A stretch of 64,000 nt of DNA. Source: an uncultured Erwinia sp. (GTDB lineage Bacteria; Pseudomonadota; Gammaproteobacteria; Enterobacterales; Enterobacteriaceae). The stretch's first letter is position 1. Each line of letters opens with the position of its first letter. The stretch spans positions 62,001-126,000 of the forward strand of contig CAMIKG010000003.1 of NCBI GenBank assembly GCA_946221915.1. Direction: 5' to 3'. The notes below the pieces were generated by a model. That model ran no database searches. It had not been told where the DNA came from and saw only the letters and a list, made by a program, of their open reading frames with translations. A program made the translations under genes and the position numbers. This document shows positions 16,055-24,683 of this stretch, piece by piece.

Positions 16055-18468
16055 TCTGGCGCTGGTTCTGGCGGGAGTGGCGTTCACCCTCACTGCTGAT
16101 TGTCTGGCTGGCGCTGACGCTGGCGGTGGCCTGCGTACTGGCGCTGGGATCGATCAGCGATCGTATGGAAAAGGGGCTGGGCCAGCAGGGGCGTGACTTT
16201 ATGGCGGGCGACCGCACGCTGCGTAGCTCCCATGAAGCACCGACGGAATGGCTGGAGCAGGCGCGCAGGGAGGGGCTGCAAATCAGCCGCCAGCTCAGTT
16301 TTATGACCATGACCTTTGCCGAAAACACGCCGCAGCTGGCAGATGTGAAAGCCGTCGATGATGCCTATCCGCTGTTTGGTCAGCTGGTGACCGAGCCGGC
16401 CAGCCTGAAGCCGCTGCCGGGCACCGTGCTGGTGGCGCCACGCCTGCTGGCGCTGCTGAATCTGCGTATTGGCGATATGCTGGATGTTGGCGATACCACG
16501 CTGCGTATTGCCGGTGAGATTTTCCAGGAGCCGGATGCTGGCTTTAATCCCTTTCAGACCGCGCCGCGGCTGCTGATGAACCTGGCGGATGCGCAGAAAA
16601 CGGGGGCGATTCAGCCCGGCAGTCGGCTGACGTGGCGCTACAAGTTTTCCGGTGATGCCGTGCAGCTTGGCCGTTATGACCGCTGGATTGAATCCAGGTT
16701 AACGGCCGATCAGCGCTGGCTGAGTGTGGATAACTCCGATGATGCGCTGGGGCGCTCGCTGCAACGCGCTCAGCAGTTCCTGCTGCTCTCGGCTTTATTA
16801 ACTCTGATGCTGGCGATTTCCGCTGTGGCGGTGGCGATGAGCCACTACTGCCGCAGTCGTTACGATCTGGTGGCGGTGCTGAAAACGCTGGGCGCCAATC
16901 GTGCCGCGCTGCGCAAGCTGATTATCGGTCAGTGGCTGGCAGTGCTGTTGCTGGCGGCGCTGGCGGGAGGCGTGCTGGGCCTGGGGTTTGAAGCGTTCCT
17001 GCTGCAGATGCTGAAACCGGTGCTGCCGATCAGCTTACCCTCTGCCGGTCTCTGGCCGTGGGTCTGGTCAATGGGCGCGTTGTTTACTATTTCGCTGCTG
17101 GTGGGATTGCGCCCATACCGTTTGCTGCTGGCGACCCAGCCGCTGCGCGTCCTGCGTCGTGATACCGTCGCCCGGATCTGGCCGCTTAAAATCTACCTGC
17201 CGCTGCTGGCGCTGGTGGTGGTGGGGCTGCTGGCGCTGCTGGTGGGGGGCAGTACGTTACTGTGGGCGCTACTGGCGGGTGTCGTGCTGCTGGCATTATT
17301 GCTCGGGGCGCTGGGCTGGGGCGGTTTGCTGCTGCTGCGCAGACTTTCGGTGCGTAATCTGGCCTTCCGCCTGGCGATCAACCGCTTGCTGCGTCAGCCG
17401 CTGACCACGCTGAGTCAGCTGGCGGCATTTTCTCTGTCATTTATGTTGCTGGCGTTGCTGCTGGTGATGCGCGGCGATCTGCTGGATCGCTGGCAGCAGC
17501 AGTTACCGCCGGACAGCCCTAATTTCTATCTGCTCAATATCGCCAATGAGCAGGTGACGCCGGTACGCAATTTCCTGCAGCAACATCAGGTGAAAGCGGA
17601 AACCTTTTACCCGATTGTGCGGGTGCGTCTGACGGAAACCAATGGTCAGCCTGTCGATCCGCGTGAGGATAACACCTACAACCGCGAGCTGAATCTCACC
17701 TGGCTGGAACAGCTGCCGGACAATAGCCCGGTGGTGGCGGGAAGCTGGCCAGCGAAGGCGGGTGAAGTCTCGATGGCGGCGGAGCTGACCGACCGGCTGG
17801 GACTGAAACTGGGAGATGAACTGACGTTTACCGGCGATACGCAGACCTTTAAGGCCAAAATCACCAGCCTGCGCGCCATCGATCAGGAGAGCCTGCGGCC
17901 GTTCTTCTTCTTTATCTTCCCGCCGAAAACGCTGGATTCGTTACCGCAAACCTGGCTGACCAGCTTCCGCGCGGACAATAATCCGCAGCTGCTGGCGCAA
18001 CTAAACCGTGAGTTCCCGACGCTGACGCTGCTGGATGTGGGCAGCATTATGAAGCAAATCGGTCAGGTGTTGACTCAGGTCAGTCAGGCGCTTGAGATCA
18101 TGGTGGTGCTGGTGACCGCCTGCGGCATACTGCTGCTGCTGGCGCAAATTCAGGTTGGCATGCGCCAGCGCCGTCAGGAGCTGGTGGTGTATCGCACGCT
18201 GGGCGCCAGCAAGAAACTGTTGCGCGGCACGTTGTGGAGTGAGTTTGCGCTGCTGGGCAGCGTGTCCGGTATTGCGGCGGCGATTGGCGCAGAAGCTGCA
18301 CTGTGGGGACTGCAGCGTAAGGTGTTCGATTTCCCGTGGCAGCCAGATATGCTGTTGTGGCTGGTATTGCCATTAACGGGCGCGCTGTTGCTGTCGCTGT
18401 GTGGCGGCTGGCTTGGCGTGCGTCTGTTACAGGGCAAGGCGCTGTTTCGAAGCTATGGAATGGAGTAA
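16051..18468 (+). CDS. ybbP: YbbP, FtsX-type ABC transporter permease
   Basis: An 805-residue inner-membrane permease (E. coli 804) with two FtsX-like domains. An N-terminal helix (LLIVWLALTLAVACVLALG) leads a large periplasmic domain, then three helices near 255-365 carrying the FtsX-like SHYCRSRYDLVAVLKTLGA. A central pair of helices follows, then a second periplasmic domain and a final three-helix set with RQRRQELVVYRTLGASKKLL. The start is the ATG overlapping the ybbA stop. Partner of YbbA. Confidence 0.93.
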   Translation: MIWRWFWREWRSPSLLIVWLALTLAVACVLALGSISDRMEKGLGQQGRDFMAGDRTLRSSHEAPTEWLEQARREGLQISRQLSFMTMTFAENTPQLADVKAVDDAYPLFGQLVTEPASLKPLPGTVLVAPRLLALLNLRIGDMLDVGDTTLRIAGEIFQEPDAGFNPFQTAPRLLMNLADAQKTGAIQPGSRLTWRYKFSGDAVQLGRYDRWIESRLTADQRWLSVDNSDDALGRSLQRAQQFLLLSALLTLMLAISAVAVAMSHYCRSRYDLVAVLKTLGANRAALRKLIIGQWLAVLLLAALAGGVLGLGFEAFLLQMLKPVLPISLPSAGLWPWVWSMGALFTISLLVGLRPYRLLLATQPLRVLRRDTVARIWPLKIYLPLLALVVVGLLALLVGGSTLLWALLAGVVLLALLLGALGWGGLLLLRRLSVRNLAFRLAINRLLRQPLTTLSQLAAFSLSFMLLALLLVMRGDLLDRWQQQLPPDSPNFYLLNIANEQVTPVRNFLQQHQVKAETFYPIVRVRLTETNGQPVDPREDNTYNRELNLTWLEQLPDNSPVVAGSWPAKAGEVSMAAELTDRLGLKLGDELTFTGDTQTFKAKITSLRAIDQESLRPFFFFIFPPKTLDSLPQTWLTSFRADNNPQLLAQLNREFPTLTLLDVGSIMKQIGQVLTQVSQALEIMVVLVTACGILLLLAQIQVGMRQRRQELVVYRTLGASKKLLRGTLWSEFALLGSVSGIAAAIGAEAALWGLQRKVFDFPWQPDMLLWLVLPLTGALLLSLCGGWLGVRLLQGKALFRSYGME

Positions 18469-18493
18469 GGCTGTAGCAACGTTCCGGCGATAA

Positions 18494-18528
18494 AAAAAGC
18501 CCCTGTGCTACGGACGCAGGGGCTTTTT
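18494..18528. terminator. Bidirectional intrinsic terminator between ybbP and purK
   Basis: GCCCCTG (18499-18505) pairs with CAGGGGC (18517-18523), flanked by an A run on the left and TTTTT on the right, so it can terminate both the ybbAP and the convergent purEK transcripts. Confidence 0.85.
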
Positions 18529-18547
18529 CGTACAGACGGCAAAAGAA

Positions 18548-19612
18548 TTACAGCTTCTCAATCGCCCACGCGATGCCGCTGGCATACTCCGGCGGCAGCA
18601 GCGGCGTCAGCGCCTGCAGTGCCTGGGTCAGCTCTGCATGGTGCACACTGTTCAGATTCAGATGGCCCACTTTACGTCCCGGGCGCACTTCTTTCTCATA
18701 CCAGTGCAGGTTGACCAGCGGCTGCTGTAACCACTGCAAATTCACATCGGTGCCAATCAGATTGACCATCACCGATGGCGTGTTCACGACCGGTTTTGGC
18801 AGCGGCAGATCGAGAATAGCGCGCAGATGCAGTTCGAACTGGCTGATTGACGCGCCATTTTGCGTCCAGTGGCCGCTGTTGTGCACGCGTGGCGCCAGTT
18901 CGTTAATCAGCAGGCCTTCCGGCACCACAAAGCACTCCATCGCCATCACACCAACATAGTTCAGTTCATGCATGATGGCTGACAGCATCTGTTCCGCCTG
19001 CTGTTGCAGCCCGGCATCCGGTTCAGGCAGCGCCACGCTGGTACGCAGAATACCTTCCTGATGCAGGTTGTGGGTCAGCGGATAGAACACCGTTGCACCG
19101 TCGTGTCCACGTGCACCGACCAGCGACACTTCGCCGGAGAAGTTAATTCCCTGTTCGACGATGCATTCACCATAACAATCCTGCGGCAGTTCACCGCTTT
19201 GCTCAGCCCGCAGACGCCACTGGCCGCGACCATCGTAGCCACCGGTACGGCGTTTGACGATTGCCAGTTCACCCAGCGAGGCGAATACCTGCGGCCACTG
19301 GTCGGCTGATGCCAGCAGTTGCCACGGTGCAGTCGCCAGACCCAGCTGGTCGAGCAACTGCTTCTGCGTCAGACGGTCAGCAAGGCGCGGGAAAATGTCA
19401 CGATTGACGAAGGCTGGATGGCTTGCCAGCTCACGGGTTAATGCGGTTTCCGGCCAGCGTTCGATCTCAGCGGTGATCACACTCTGCTGAATCGGCAGCG
19501 CTTCGGGTTCGGCATCCAGCCCGACGGGATAAACCGCAATCCCCAGCGGTTCGCCTGCCTGGCGCAGCATACGGCCAAGCTGGCCGTTACCTAATACGCA
19601 AACCGGTTTCAT
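18548..19612 (-). CDS. purK: PurK, N5-carboxyaminoimidazole ribonucleotide synthetase
   Basis: ATP-grasp enzyme that converts AIR, bicarbonate and ATP to N5-CAIR in purine synthesis. The 354 residues begin CVLGNGQLGRMLRQAGEPLG (PreATP fold) and contain VKRRTGGYDGRGQ, FSGEVSLVGARG, EGLLINELAPRVHNSGHWT and QFELHLRAI, all typical of PurK. It overlaps the 3' end of purE by four bases; the pair forms the purEK operon. Confidence 0.97.
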   Translation of the reverse strand: MKPVCVLGNGQLGRMLRQAGEPLGIAVYPVGLDAEPEALPIQQSVITAEIERWPETALTRELASHPAFVNRDIFPRLADRLTQKQLLDQLGLATAPWQLLASADQWPQVFASLGELAIVKRRTGGYDGRGQWRLRAEQSGELPQDCYGECIVEQGINFSGEVSLVGARGHDGATVFYPLTHNLHQEGILRTSVALPEPDAGLQQQAEQMLSAIMHELNYVGVMAMECFVVPEGLLINELAPRVHNSGHWTQNGASISQFELHLRAILDLPLPKPVVNTPSVMVNLIGTDVNLQWLQQPLVNLHWYEKEVRPGRKVGHLNLNSVHHAELTQALQALTPLLPPEYASGIAWAIEKL

Positions 19613-20118
19613 GCATTACCCCGTGGGTCTGGATTGTTCAGGACTTCATCCGTCTGGCTCTGACGCCAGTTTGCCAGGCGCGCCGCCAGTTCAGCGTCGT
19701 GAATCGCCAGGATCTGCGCCGCCAGCAGGGCAGCGTTCGCCGCACCCGCTTTACCAATCGCCAGCGTTCCCACCGGAATGCCGCGTGGCATCTGCACGAT
19801 GGAGTAGAGGCTGTCGACGCCGCTCAGCGCAGCACTCTGCACCGGTACGCCCAGCACCGGCACCAGCGTTTTGGCAGCCAGCATGCCTGGCAGGTGTGCA
19901 GCACCGCCGGCGCCGGCAATAATCACCTGATAGCCATTATCCGCGGCGCTTTCAGCAAAGCTGAACAGTTTGTCCGGAGTGCGGTGCGCGGAAACCACTT
20001 CCACGTGGAATGGCACATCGAGGGTGGTAAGGATCTCGGCGGCAAATTCCATGGTGGCCCAGTCACTTTTCGAACCCATGACAATAGCAATACGGGCTGG
20101 GGCGGCGTTGGATGACAT
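19609..20118 (-). CDS. purE: PurE, N5-CAIR mutase
   Basis: Converts N5-CAIR to CAIR, the step after PurK. The 169 residues match E. coli PurE exactly in length and show GSKSDW (phosphate loop), VVSAHRTPD, GAGGAAHLPGM and PVQSAALSGVDSL. I start at ATG 20118 (MSSNAAPARIA), not at the upstream in-frame start. First gene of purEK; a PurR operator lies about 90 bases upstream. Confidence 0.97.
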   Translation of the reverse strand: MSSNAAPARIAIVMGSKSDWATMEFAAEILTTLDVPFHVEVVSAHRTPDKLFSFAESAADNGYQVIIAGAGGAAHLPGMLAAKTLVPVLGVPVQSAALSGVDSLYSIVQMPRGIPVGTLAIGKAGAANAALLAAQILAIHDAELAARLANWRQSQTDEVLNNPDPRGNA

Positions 20119-20201
20119 GCGAGTCTGACTCCTGTGATTGTACAAACTTCACCTGCGCTGGCAGGTGGGAAGGGCAGAGAGAATAGCATGACTCGGCGGC
20201 G

Positions 20202-20217
20202 AGGAAAACGGTTGCGT
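20202..20217 (-). promoter_or_regulatory. PurR operator of purEK
   Basis: Read on the minus strand the 16 bases are ACGCAACCGTTTTCCT, agreeing with the PurR consensus (ACGCAAACGTTTTCNT) and essentially identical to the known E. coli purE site. It predicts purine repression of purEK. Confidence 0.92.
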
Positions 20218-20266
20218 CGCTGCGATGGCGGGCAAAATGGCGCTTTTTACCCGCGCAAGTTCGGAA

Positions 20267-20992
20267 TCAGAAAGGGAAGGCGCTGAGAGTGACGGCGCTG
20301 GCGTCGACCTGAATCATTGAGCCTTGCTGGTGCCAGGCGCCCAGCACCACGCGTTCGACCGTCTGACCCGCCACCTGCAGCGTATGCGCGGCCGGGCGAT
20401 GGGTGTGGCCGTGGATCATCCACTGCACGTGATGACGCTGAAAAGCCTCGACAACGGCCTGTTGATTGACATCCATAATCGCGTCCGACTTATGGCGGTT
20501 GGCATTTTTGCTGCCAGCACGCATCCGCGCGGCGATACGCTGACGGATAAACAGCGGCAGGGCGAGAAACAGTTTCTGCAGCCAGCGCTGCTGCACTTTG
20601 CGCCGGTAACGCTGATAACCTTCGTCATCGGTGCACAGTATGTCGCCATGCAGGATCAGCAGTGATTTACCATACAGCTCCAGCCGCTGCTCTTCCGGCA
20701 GCAGAATCATGCCGCTGGCGCGGGCAAAACGCTGGCCGAGCAGGAAGTCACGGTTACCGTGGATAAAGTAGCAGGGCACACCCTGCTGCTTCAGCGCCAG
20801 CAGCGCAGCCGCCACTTCTGCATGCAAAGGGTTGGGATCGTCATCGCCAATCCAGGCCTCAAACAGGTCGCCAAGAATATACAGCGCGTCAGCATGTACC
20901 GCTTCGCGCTGTAAAAAACGCAGAAAACCGGCAGTGATTGCCGGTTCTTCTTCACACAGATGCAGATCTGCGATAAACAGCGTGCGTGACAT
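20267..20992 (-). CDS. lpxH: LpxH, UDP-2,3-diacylglucosamine diphosphatase
   Basis: Peripheral membrane calcineurin-like phosphoesterase of lipid A synthesis that makes lipid X and UMP. The 241 residues carry all metal motifs: ADLHL, GDLFEAWIGDD, HGNRD, LHGDILCTDD and HGHTHRP. It starts at the ATG that overlaps the ppiB stop (TAATG), so the two are translationally coupled. Confidence 0.97.
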   Translation of the reverse strand: MSRTLFIADLHLCEEEPAITAGFLRFLQREAVHADALYILGDLFEAWIGDDDPNPLHAEVAAALLALKQQGVPCYFIHGNRDFLLGQRFARASGMILLPEEQRLELYGKSLLILHGDILCTDDEGYQRYRRKVQQRWLQKLFLALPLFIRQRIAARMRAGSKNANRHKSDAIMDVNQQAVVEAFQRHHVQWMIHGHTHRPAAHTLQVAGQTVERVVLGAWHQQGSMIQVDASAVTLSAFPF

Positions 20993-21486
20993 TACTCGCT
21001 GACGGTCACTTTCTGGATGATCACGTCTTCTTTTGGCACATCCTGATGCATGCCGCTGCGCCCGGTGGAGACTGCTTTAATCTTATCCACGACATCCATG
21101 CCTTCAACCACTTCAGCAAACACGCAGTAACCCCAGCCCTGCAGGGATTCACCGCTGAAGTTCAGGAAGTCGTTATCGGCAACGTTAATGAAGAACTGGG
21201 CAGTCGCGGAGTGAGGAGCGGAAGTACGCGCCATCGCCAGCGTGCCACGGGTGTTTTTCAGGCCGTTGTTCGCTTCGTTGCGGATCTCTTCTTTGGTCGC
21301 TTTCTGCTTCATGCCTGGCTCAAAACCGCCGCCCTGGATCATGAAGCCGTTGATGACACGGTGGAAAATGGTGTTGTCGTAGAAACCTTCACGACAGTAA
21401 TCCAGGAAGTTTTTCACGGTAGCGGGGGCTTTATCGTCAAAGGTTTTGATGACGATATCGCCATGATTGGTCTGGAAAGTAACCAT
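20992..21486 (-). CDS. ppiB: PpiB, cytoplasmic cyclophilin-type peptidyl-prolyl isomerase B
   Basis: A 164-residue cyclophilin lacking a signal peptide. Active-site stretches are FHRVINGFMIQGGGF (catalytic Arg), SATAQFFINVADNDFL and VFAEVVEGMDVVDKI. E. coli PpiB is also 164 residues. Upstream partner of lpxH and divergent from cysS, as in E. coli. Confidence 0.97.
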   Translation of the reverse strand: MVTFQTNHGDIVIKTFDDKAPATVKNFLDYCREGFYDNTIFHRVINGFMIQGGGFEPGMKQKATKEEIRNEANNGLKNTRGTLAMARTSAPHSATAQFFINVADNDFLNFSGESLQGWGYCVFAEVVEGMDVVDKIKAVSTGRSGMHQDVPKEDVIIQKVTVSE

Positions 21487-21729
21487 AATCTCGTCCTGTT
21501 AAGGTGGGAGTTTTACATGCCTGTGCTCACGGCAGGATGAAAAATCATACCGGGCCAGCTTTAATAGACGCTCCTTATATCACAAATTGTGATGACGCGT
21601 CAGCAGGGCGATTGGCGCCCGATAACTGTTATATTGTTGCATTACCTCGCGCTTACAGGAAGAATACGGCAAAATAATCCTTCAGTTTTCAATTTCGTTA
21701 ACCCGCACACGTCAATACGGAATGTCTCA

Positions 21730-23118
21730 ATGCTAAAGATCTACAACACCCTGAGTCGTCAAAAAGAGGAATTTAAACCTATTCATGCCGGAAAAGTGGG
21801 CATGTACGTGTGCGGAATCACCGTTTACGATCTGTGTCACATCGGCCATGGTCGTACTTTTGTGGCTTTTGATGTGGTCTCCCGTTATCTGCGCTACAGC
21901 GGCTATCAGCTTAATTATGTGCGTAATATCACCGATATTGACGACAAAATTATCAAACGCGCCAATGAAAACGGCGAAACCATCGATCAGCTGACCGACC
22001 GCATGATCGCCGAAATGCATAAAGATTTCGCTGCGCTGAATATTCTGCCGCCGGATCTCGAACCTCGTGCCACCCGCCATATCCGCGAAATTATCGAGCT
22101 GGTGGAGAAACTGGTCGCCCGTGAACACGCTTATGTGGCGGAAAATGGTGACGTGATGTTCTCGGTGGAGAGCGATGCGGACTACGGCAAGCTGTCACGT
22201 CAGGATCTGGAACAGCTGCAGGCTGGCGCGCGCGTCGAAGTGCTGGCGGATGTGAAACGTAATCCAATGGATTTCGTGCTGTGGAAAATGTCGAAAGCCG
22301 ACGAACCGAGCTGGCCATCGCCGTGGGGCGCAGGCCGTCCAGGCTGGCATATCGAATGTTCCGCCATGAACTGCAAACAGCTGGGCGAACACTTTGACAT
22401 TCACGGCGGCGGTTCTGACCTGATGTTCCCGCACCATGAAAACGAAATTGCCCAGTCAACCTGCGCCCACGATGGTCCGTACGTCAATTACTGGATGCAC
22501 TCCGGCATGGTGATGATCGATCGTGAGAAGATGTCGAAGTCCCTCGGCAACTTCTTTACTGTGCGCGATGTGCTGGCGCACTACGATGCAGAGACCGTGC
22601 GTTACTTCCTGATGTCCGGCCACTATCGCAGCCAGCTGAACTATGGCGAAGATAACCTGAAACAGGCGCGTGCTGCGCTGGAACGTCTGTACACTGCGCT
22701 GCGCAATACCGATCCTGCCGCGACGGCGACCGGTGGCGAAGCCTTTGAAGCGCGTTTCCGTGAGGCGATGGATGACGACTTCAACACCCCGGAAGCTTAC
22801 TCGGTGCTGTTTGATATGGCGCGTGAAGTGAACCGCCTGAAAAGCGAAGACGCAGCGGCGGCTAACGGCCTGGCGGCGAAACTGCGTGAGATCGCGGCGG
22901 TACTCGGTCTGCTGGCACAGGACCCGGAGCAGTTCCTGCAGAGTGGTGCGCAGAGCAGCGATGATGAAGTGGCAGAGATTGAAGCGCTGATTAAAATGCG
23001 TTTCGATGCGCGTCAGGCGAAAGACTGGGCACAGGCGGATGTGGCGCGTGACAAACTGAATGCGCTGGGTATTATCCTGGAAGATGGCCCGCAGGGCACC
23101 AGCTGGCGTCGCAAGTAA
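21730..23118 (+). CDS. cysS: CysS, cysteinyl-tRNA synthetase
   Basis: Class Ia aminoacyl-tRNA synthetase that charges tRNA-Cys. The 462 residues (E. coli 461) contain the zinc-site Cys in YVCGITVYD, the HIGH motif as HIGHGRT, WHIECSAMNC and HHENEIAQS for the other zinc ligands, and the KMSKS loop. Start ATG 21730 (MLKIYNTLSRQKEEF) corresponds to the E. coli N-terminus; the in-frame upstream extension is not family-like. Confidence 0.97.
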   Translation: MLKIYNTLSRQKEEFKPIHAGKVGMYVCGITVYDLCHIGHGRTFVAFDVVSRYLRYSGYQLNYVRNITDIDDKIIKRANENGETIDQLTDRMIAEMHKDFAALNILPPDLEPRATRHIREIIELVEKLVAREHAYVAENGDVMFSVESDADYGKLSRQDLEQLQAGARVEVLADVKRNPMDFVLWKMSKADEPSWPSPWGAGRPGWHIECSAMNCKQLGEHFDIHGGGSDLMFPHHENEIAQSTCAHDGPYVNYWMHSGMVMIDREKMSKSLGNFFTVRDVLAHYDAETVRYFLMSGHYRSQLNYGEDNLKQARAALERLYTALRNTDPAATATGGEAFEARFREAMDDDFNTPEAYSVLFDMAREVNRLKSEDAAAANGLAAKLREIAAVLGLLAQDPEQFLQSGAQSSDDEVAEIEALIKMRFDARQAKDWAQADVARDKLNALGIILEDGPQGTSWRRK

Positions 23119-23153
23119 TCCCGAACACGATTACGTATCTTTCCCCATAAAAA

Positions 23154-23180
23154 ACGGCAGCCTGAGCTGCCGTTTTTTTT
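23154..23180. terminator. Intrinsic terminator between cysS and ybcJ
   Basis: ACGGCAGC / GCTGCCGT stem (8 bp) with a CTGA loop, an A run before it and eight T after it. It can serve both convergent transcripts. Confidence 0.9.
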
Positions 23181-23182
23181 CA

Positions 23183-23395
23183 TCAGGCGATGACTTTCAC
23201 CTGATTGCCGTCGAAGTCGACGACCTGACCTGCAACGATCTTGCAGCGCTTGCGGGTTTCCACTGCGCCATCGACGGTGACCAGACCCTCAGCAATCAGT
23301 GCTTTCGCCACTGCGCCGCTCTCGACCCAGCCTTCCAGCTTCAGCAAATCGCATAAATCGACATGAGGGTGTTTACCCAAAGAAAACGTCGCCAT
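23183..23395 (-). CDS. ybcJ: YbcJ, S4-domain RNA-binding protein
   Basis: A 70-residue protein that is essentially one S4-type RNA-binding fold: LCDLLKLEGWVESGAVAKAL, GLVTVDGAVETRKRCKI and GQVVDFDGNQVKV. Its ATG overlaps the folD stop codon (TAATG), so it is co-translated with folD as in E. coli. The RNA target is not known. Confidence 0.92.
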   Translation of the reverse strand: MATFSLGKHPHVDLCDLLKLEGWVESGAVAKALIAEGLVTVDGAVETRKRCKIVAGQVVDFDGNQVKVIA

Positions 23396-24261
23396 TATTC
23401 TGCCTCTCCATCATGATACTCTTCACAGGCCTGCAGCGTATTCTGAATCAGCGTGGCGACCGTCATTGGCCCGACGCCGCCCGGCACTGGCGTGATATAA
23501 GACGCCCGCTCTGCCGCCGTTTCATACTCCACATCGCCAACCACTTTGCCGCTCTCGAGACGGTTGATACCGACATCGATCACAATTGCGCCCGGCTTAA
23601 TCCAGTCACCCGGGATAAAGCCTGGTTTGCCGACCGCGACAACTAACAGATCGGCATGCTCAACGTGGTGACGCAGGTTTTTGGTAAAACGGTGGGTTAC
23701 GGTGGTGGTGCAACCCGCCAGCAGCAGCTCCATGCTCATTGGACGACCAACGATATTGGATGCGCCGATTACCACTGCATTCAGACCGTAGGTATCGATG
23801 TTATAGCGTTCCAGCAGCGTCACAATACCGCGTGGCGTGCACGGGCGCAGTTTGGGTGCACGCTGGCACAGACGCCCCACGTTATACGGGTGGAAGCCAT
23901 CGACATCTTTGTCCGGGGCGATATTTTCCAGCACTTTAACGTTATCGATACCGGCAGGCAGCGGCAGCTGCACCAGGATACCGTCGATTTCCGTATCTGC
24001 ATTCAGCTTGTCGATCAGTGCCAGCAGCTCGGCTTCGCTGGTGGCGGCGGGCAGATCGTAAGAGCGGGAAACAAAGCCCACTTCTTCACAGGCGCGACGC
24101 TTGCTGGCGACATAAATCTGTGACGCCGGGTTTTCACCGACTAACACTACGGCAAGGCCTGGCGCGCGTTTACCGGCTGCGAGACGCTGCTGAACTTTTT
24201 CCGCAACCTCAGAGCGCACCTGCTGCGCAATCGTTTTACCATCAATAATTTTTGCTGCCAT
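23395..24261 (-). CDS. folD: FolD, methylenetetrahydrofolate dehydrogenase/cyclohydrolase
   Basis: Bifunctional one-carbon enzyme interconverting 5,10-methylene-, methenyl- and 10-formyl-THF. The 288 residues (same as E. coli) include the catalytic Lys segment YVASKRRACEEVG, GILVQLPLP, the NADP motif GASNIVGRPM and the C-terminal TPVPGGVGPMTVA. Start ATG 24261 (MAAKIIDGKTIAQQ). It is read toward ybcJ, with argU on the other side. Confidence 0.97.
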   Translation of the reverse strand: MAAKIIDGKTIAQQVRSEVAEKVQQRLAAGKRAPGLAVVLVGENPASQIYVASKRRACEEVGFVSRSYDLPAATSEAELLALIDKLNADTEIDGILVQLPLPAGIDNVKVLENIAPDKDVDGFHPYNVGRLCQRAPKLRPCTPRGIVTLLERYNIDTYGLNAVVIGASNIVGRPMSMELLLAGCTTTVTHRFTKNLRHHVEHADLLVVAVGKPGFIPGDWIKPGAIVIDVGINRLESGKVVGDVEYETAAERASYITPVPGGVGPMTVATLIQNTLQACEEYHDGEAE

Positions 24262-24439
24262 CAGAGAGGAAATCCACTGTGTTGAGTTGAATCGGGGAAT
24301 GCGCCTATTCTGGCAGAAGCGAACGCTGCTGTCAGGCATAATCACCCGCAGTTGCTCATTAGTGCAGCAGTGGTGCGGGTTAAGGAGTAAAAACGTTGAC
24401 TCACCCGACTCGCACCGTATAATTCGACGCAATCACAAC

Positions 24440-24516
24440 GCGCCCTTAGCTCAGCTGGATAGAGCACCGGCCTTCTAAGCCGTAGGTCACAGGTTCGAAT
24501 CCTGTAGGGCGTGCCA
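24440..24516 (+). tRNA. argU: tRNA-Arg, anticodon TCT
   Basis: A 77-nt tRNA with cloverleaf arms: acceptor GCGCCCT/AGGGCGT, D-arm GCTCAGCTGGATAGAGC, anticodon stem-loop CGGC-CTTCTAA-GCCG with TCT anticodon, T-arm AGGTTCGAATCCT and encoded CCA. It is the homologue of E. coli argU in position and sequence. The 3' part (24498-24516) is the attL core of the mobile element. Pair 1:72 is G:U here, against G:C in E. coli argU. Confidence 0.97.
24498..24516. repeat. attL core in argU
   Basis: AATCCTGTAGGGCGTGCCA, the T-arm and acceptor end of the tRNA, is repeated with one base missing at 46224-46241. The recombined core restores the 3' end of the tRNA. Confidence 0.85.
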
Positions 24517-24629
24517 TTTTCACTTCTCTTGTCGTCTACTAAAGTCCACAAAACCCCAGCCAGTAAGCACCTTTCCGCGAGTCTCGTTATCTCAACGTCT
24601 ACTATCATCTATTGAAATCAACAATCATG

Positions 24630-24683
24630 TGGGGGTACATTTGGGGGTATAGTTCTGTTCAATGAAATGAGATACCCCCAAAT
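24630..24683. promoter_or_regulatory. Repeats at the left end: integrase arm-type and/or int operator sites
   Basis: TGGGGGTACATTTGGGGGTAT (24630-24650) is a tandem of the GGGGGTA unit; its right half ATTTGGGGGTAT (24639-24650) is repeated as a perfect 12-bp inverted copy, ATACCCCCAAAT (24672-24683), which touches the integrase start codon. A near-identical tandem (one base different) lies at 46145-46165, close to attR. Sites shared by both ends fit integrase arm binding; the dyad over the int start also fits autoregulation. Confidence 0.6.

Noticed and set aside
24662..24669. ATG codons just upstream of the integrase as start
   Set aside because: One is followed at once by TGA in frame and the other is out of frame; the relic integrase confirms the start position at the TTG codon.
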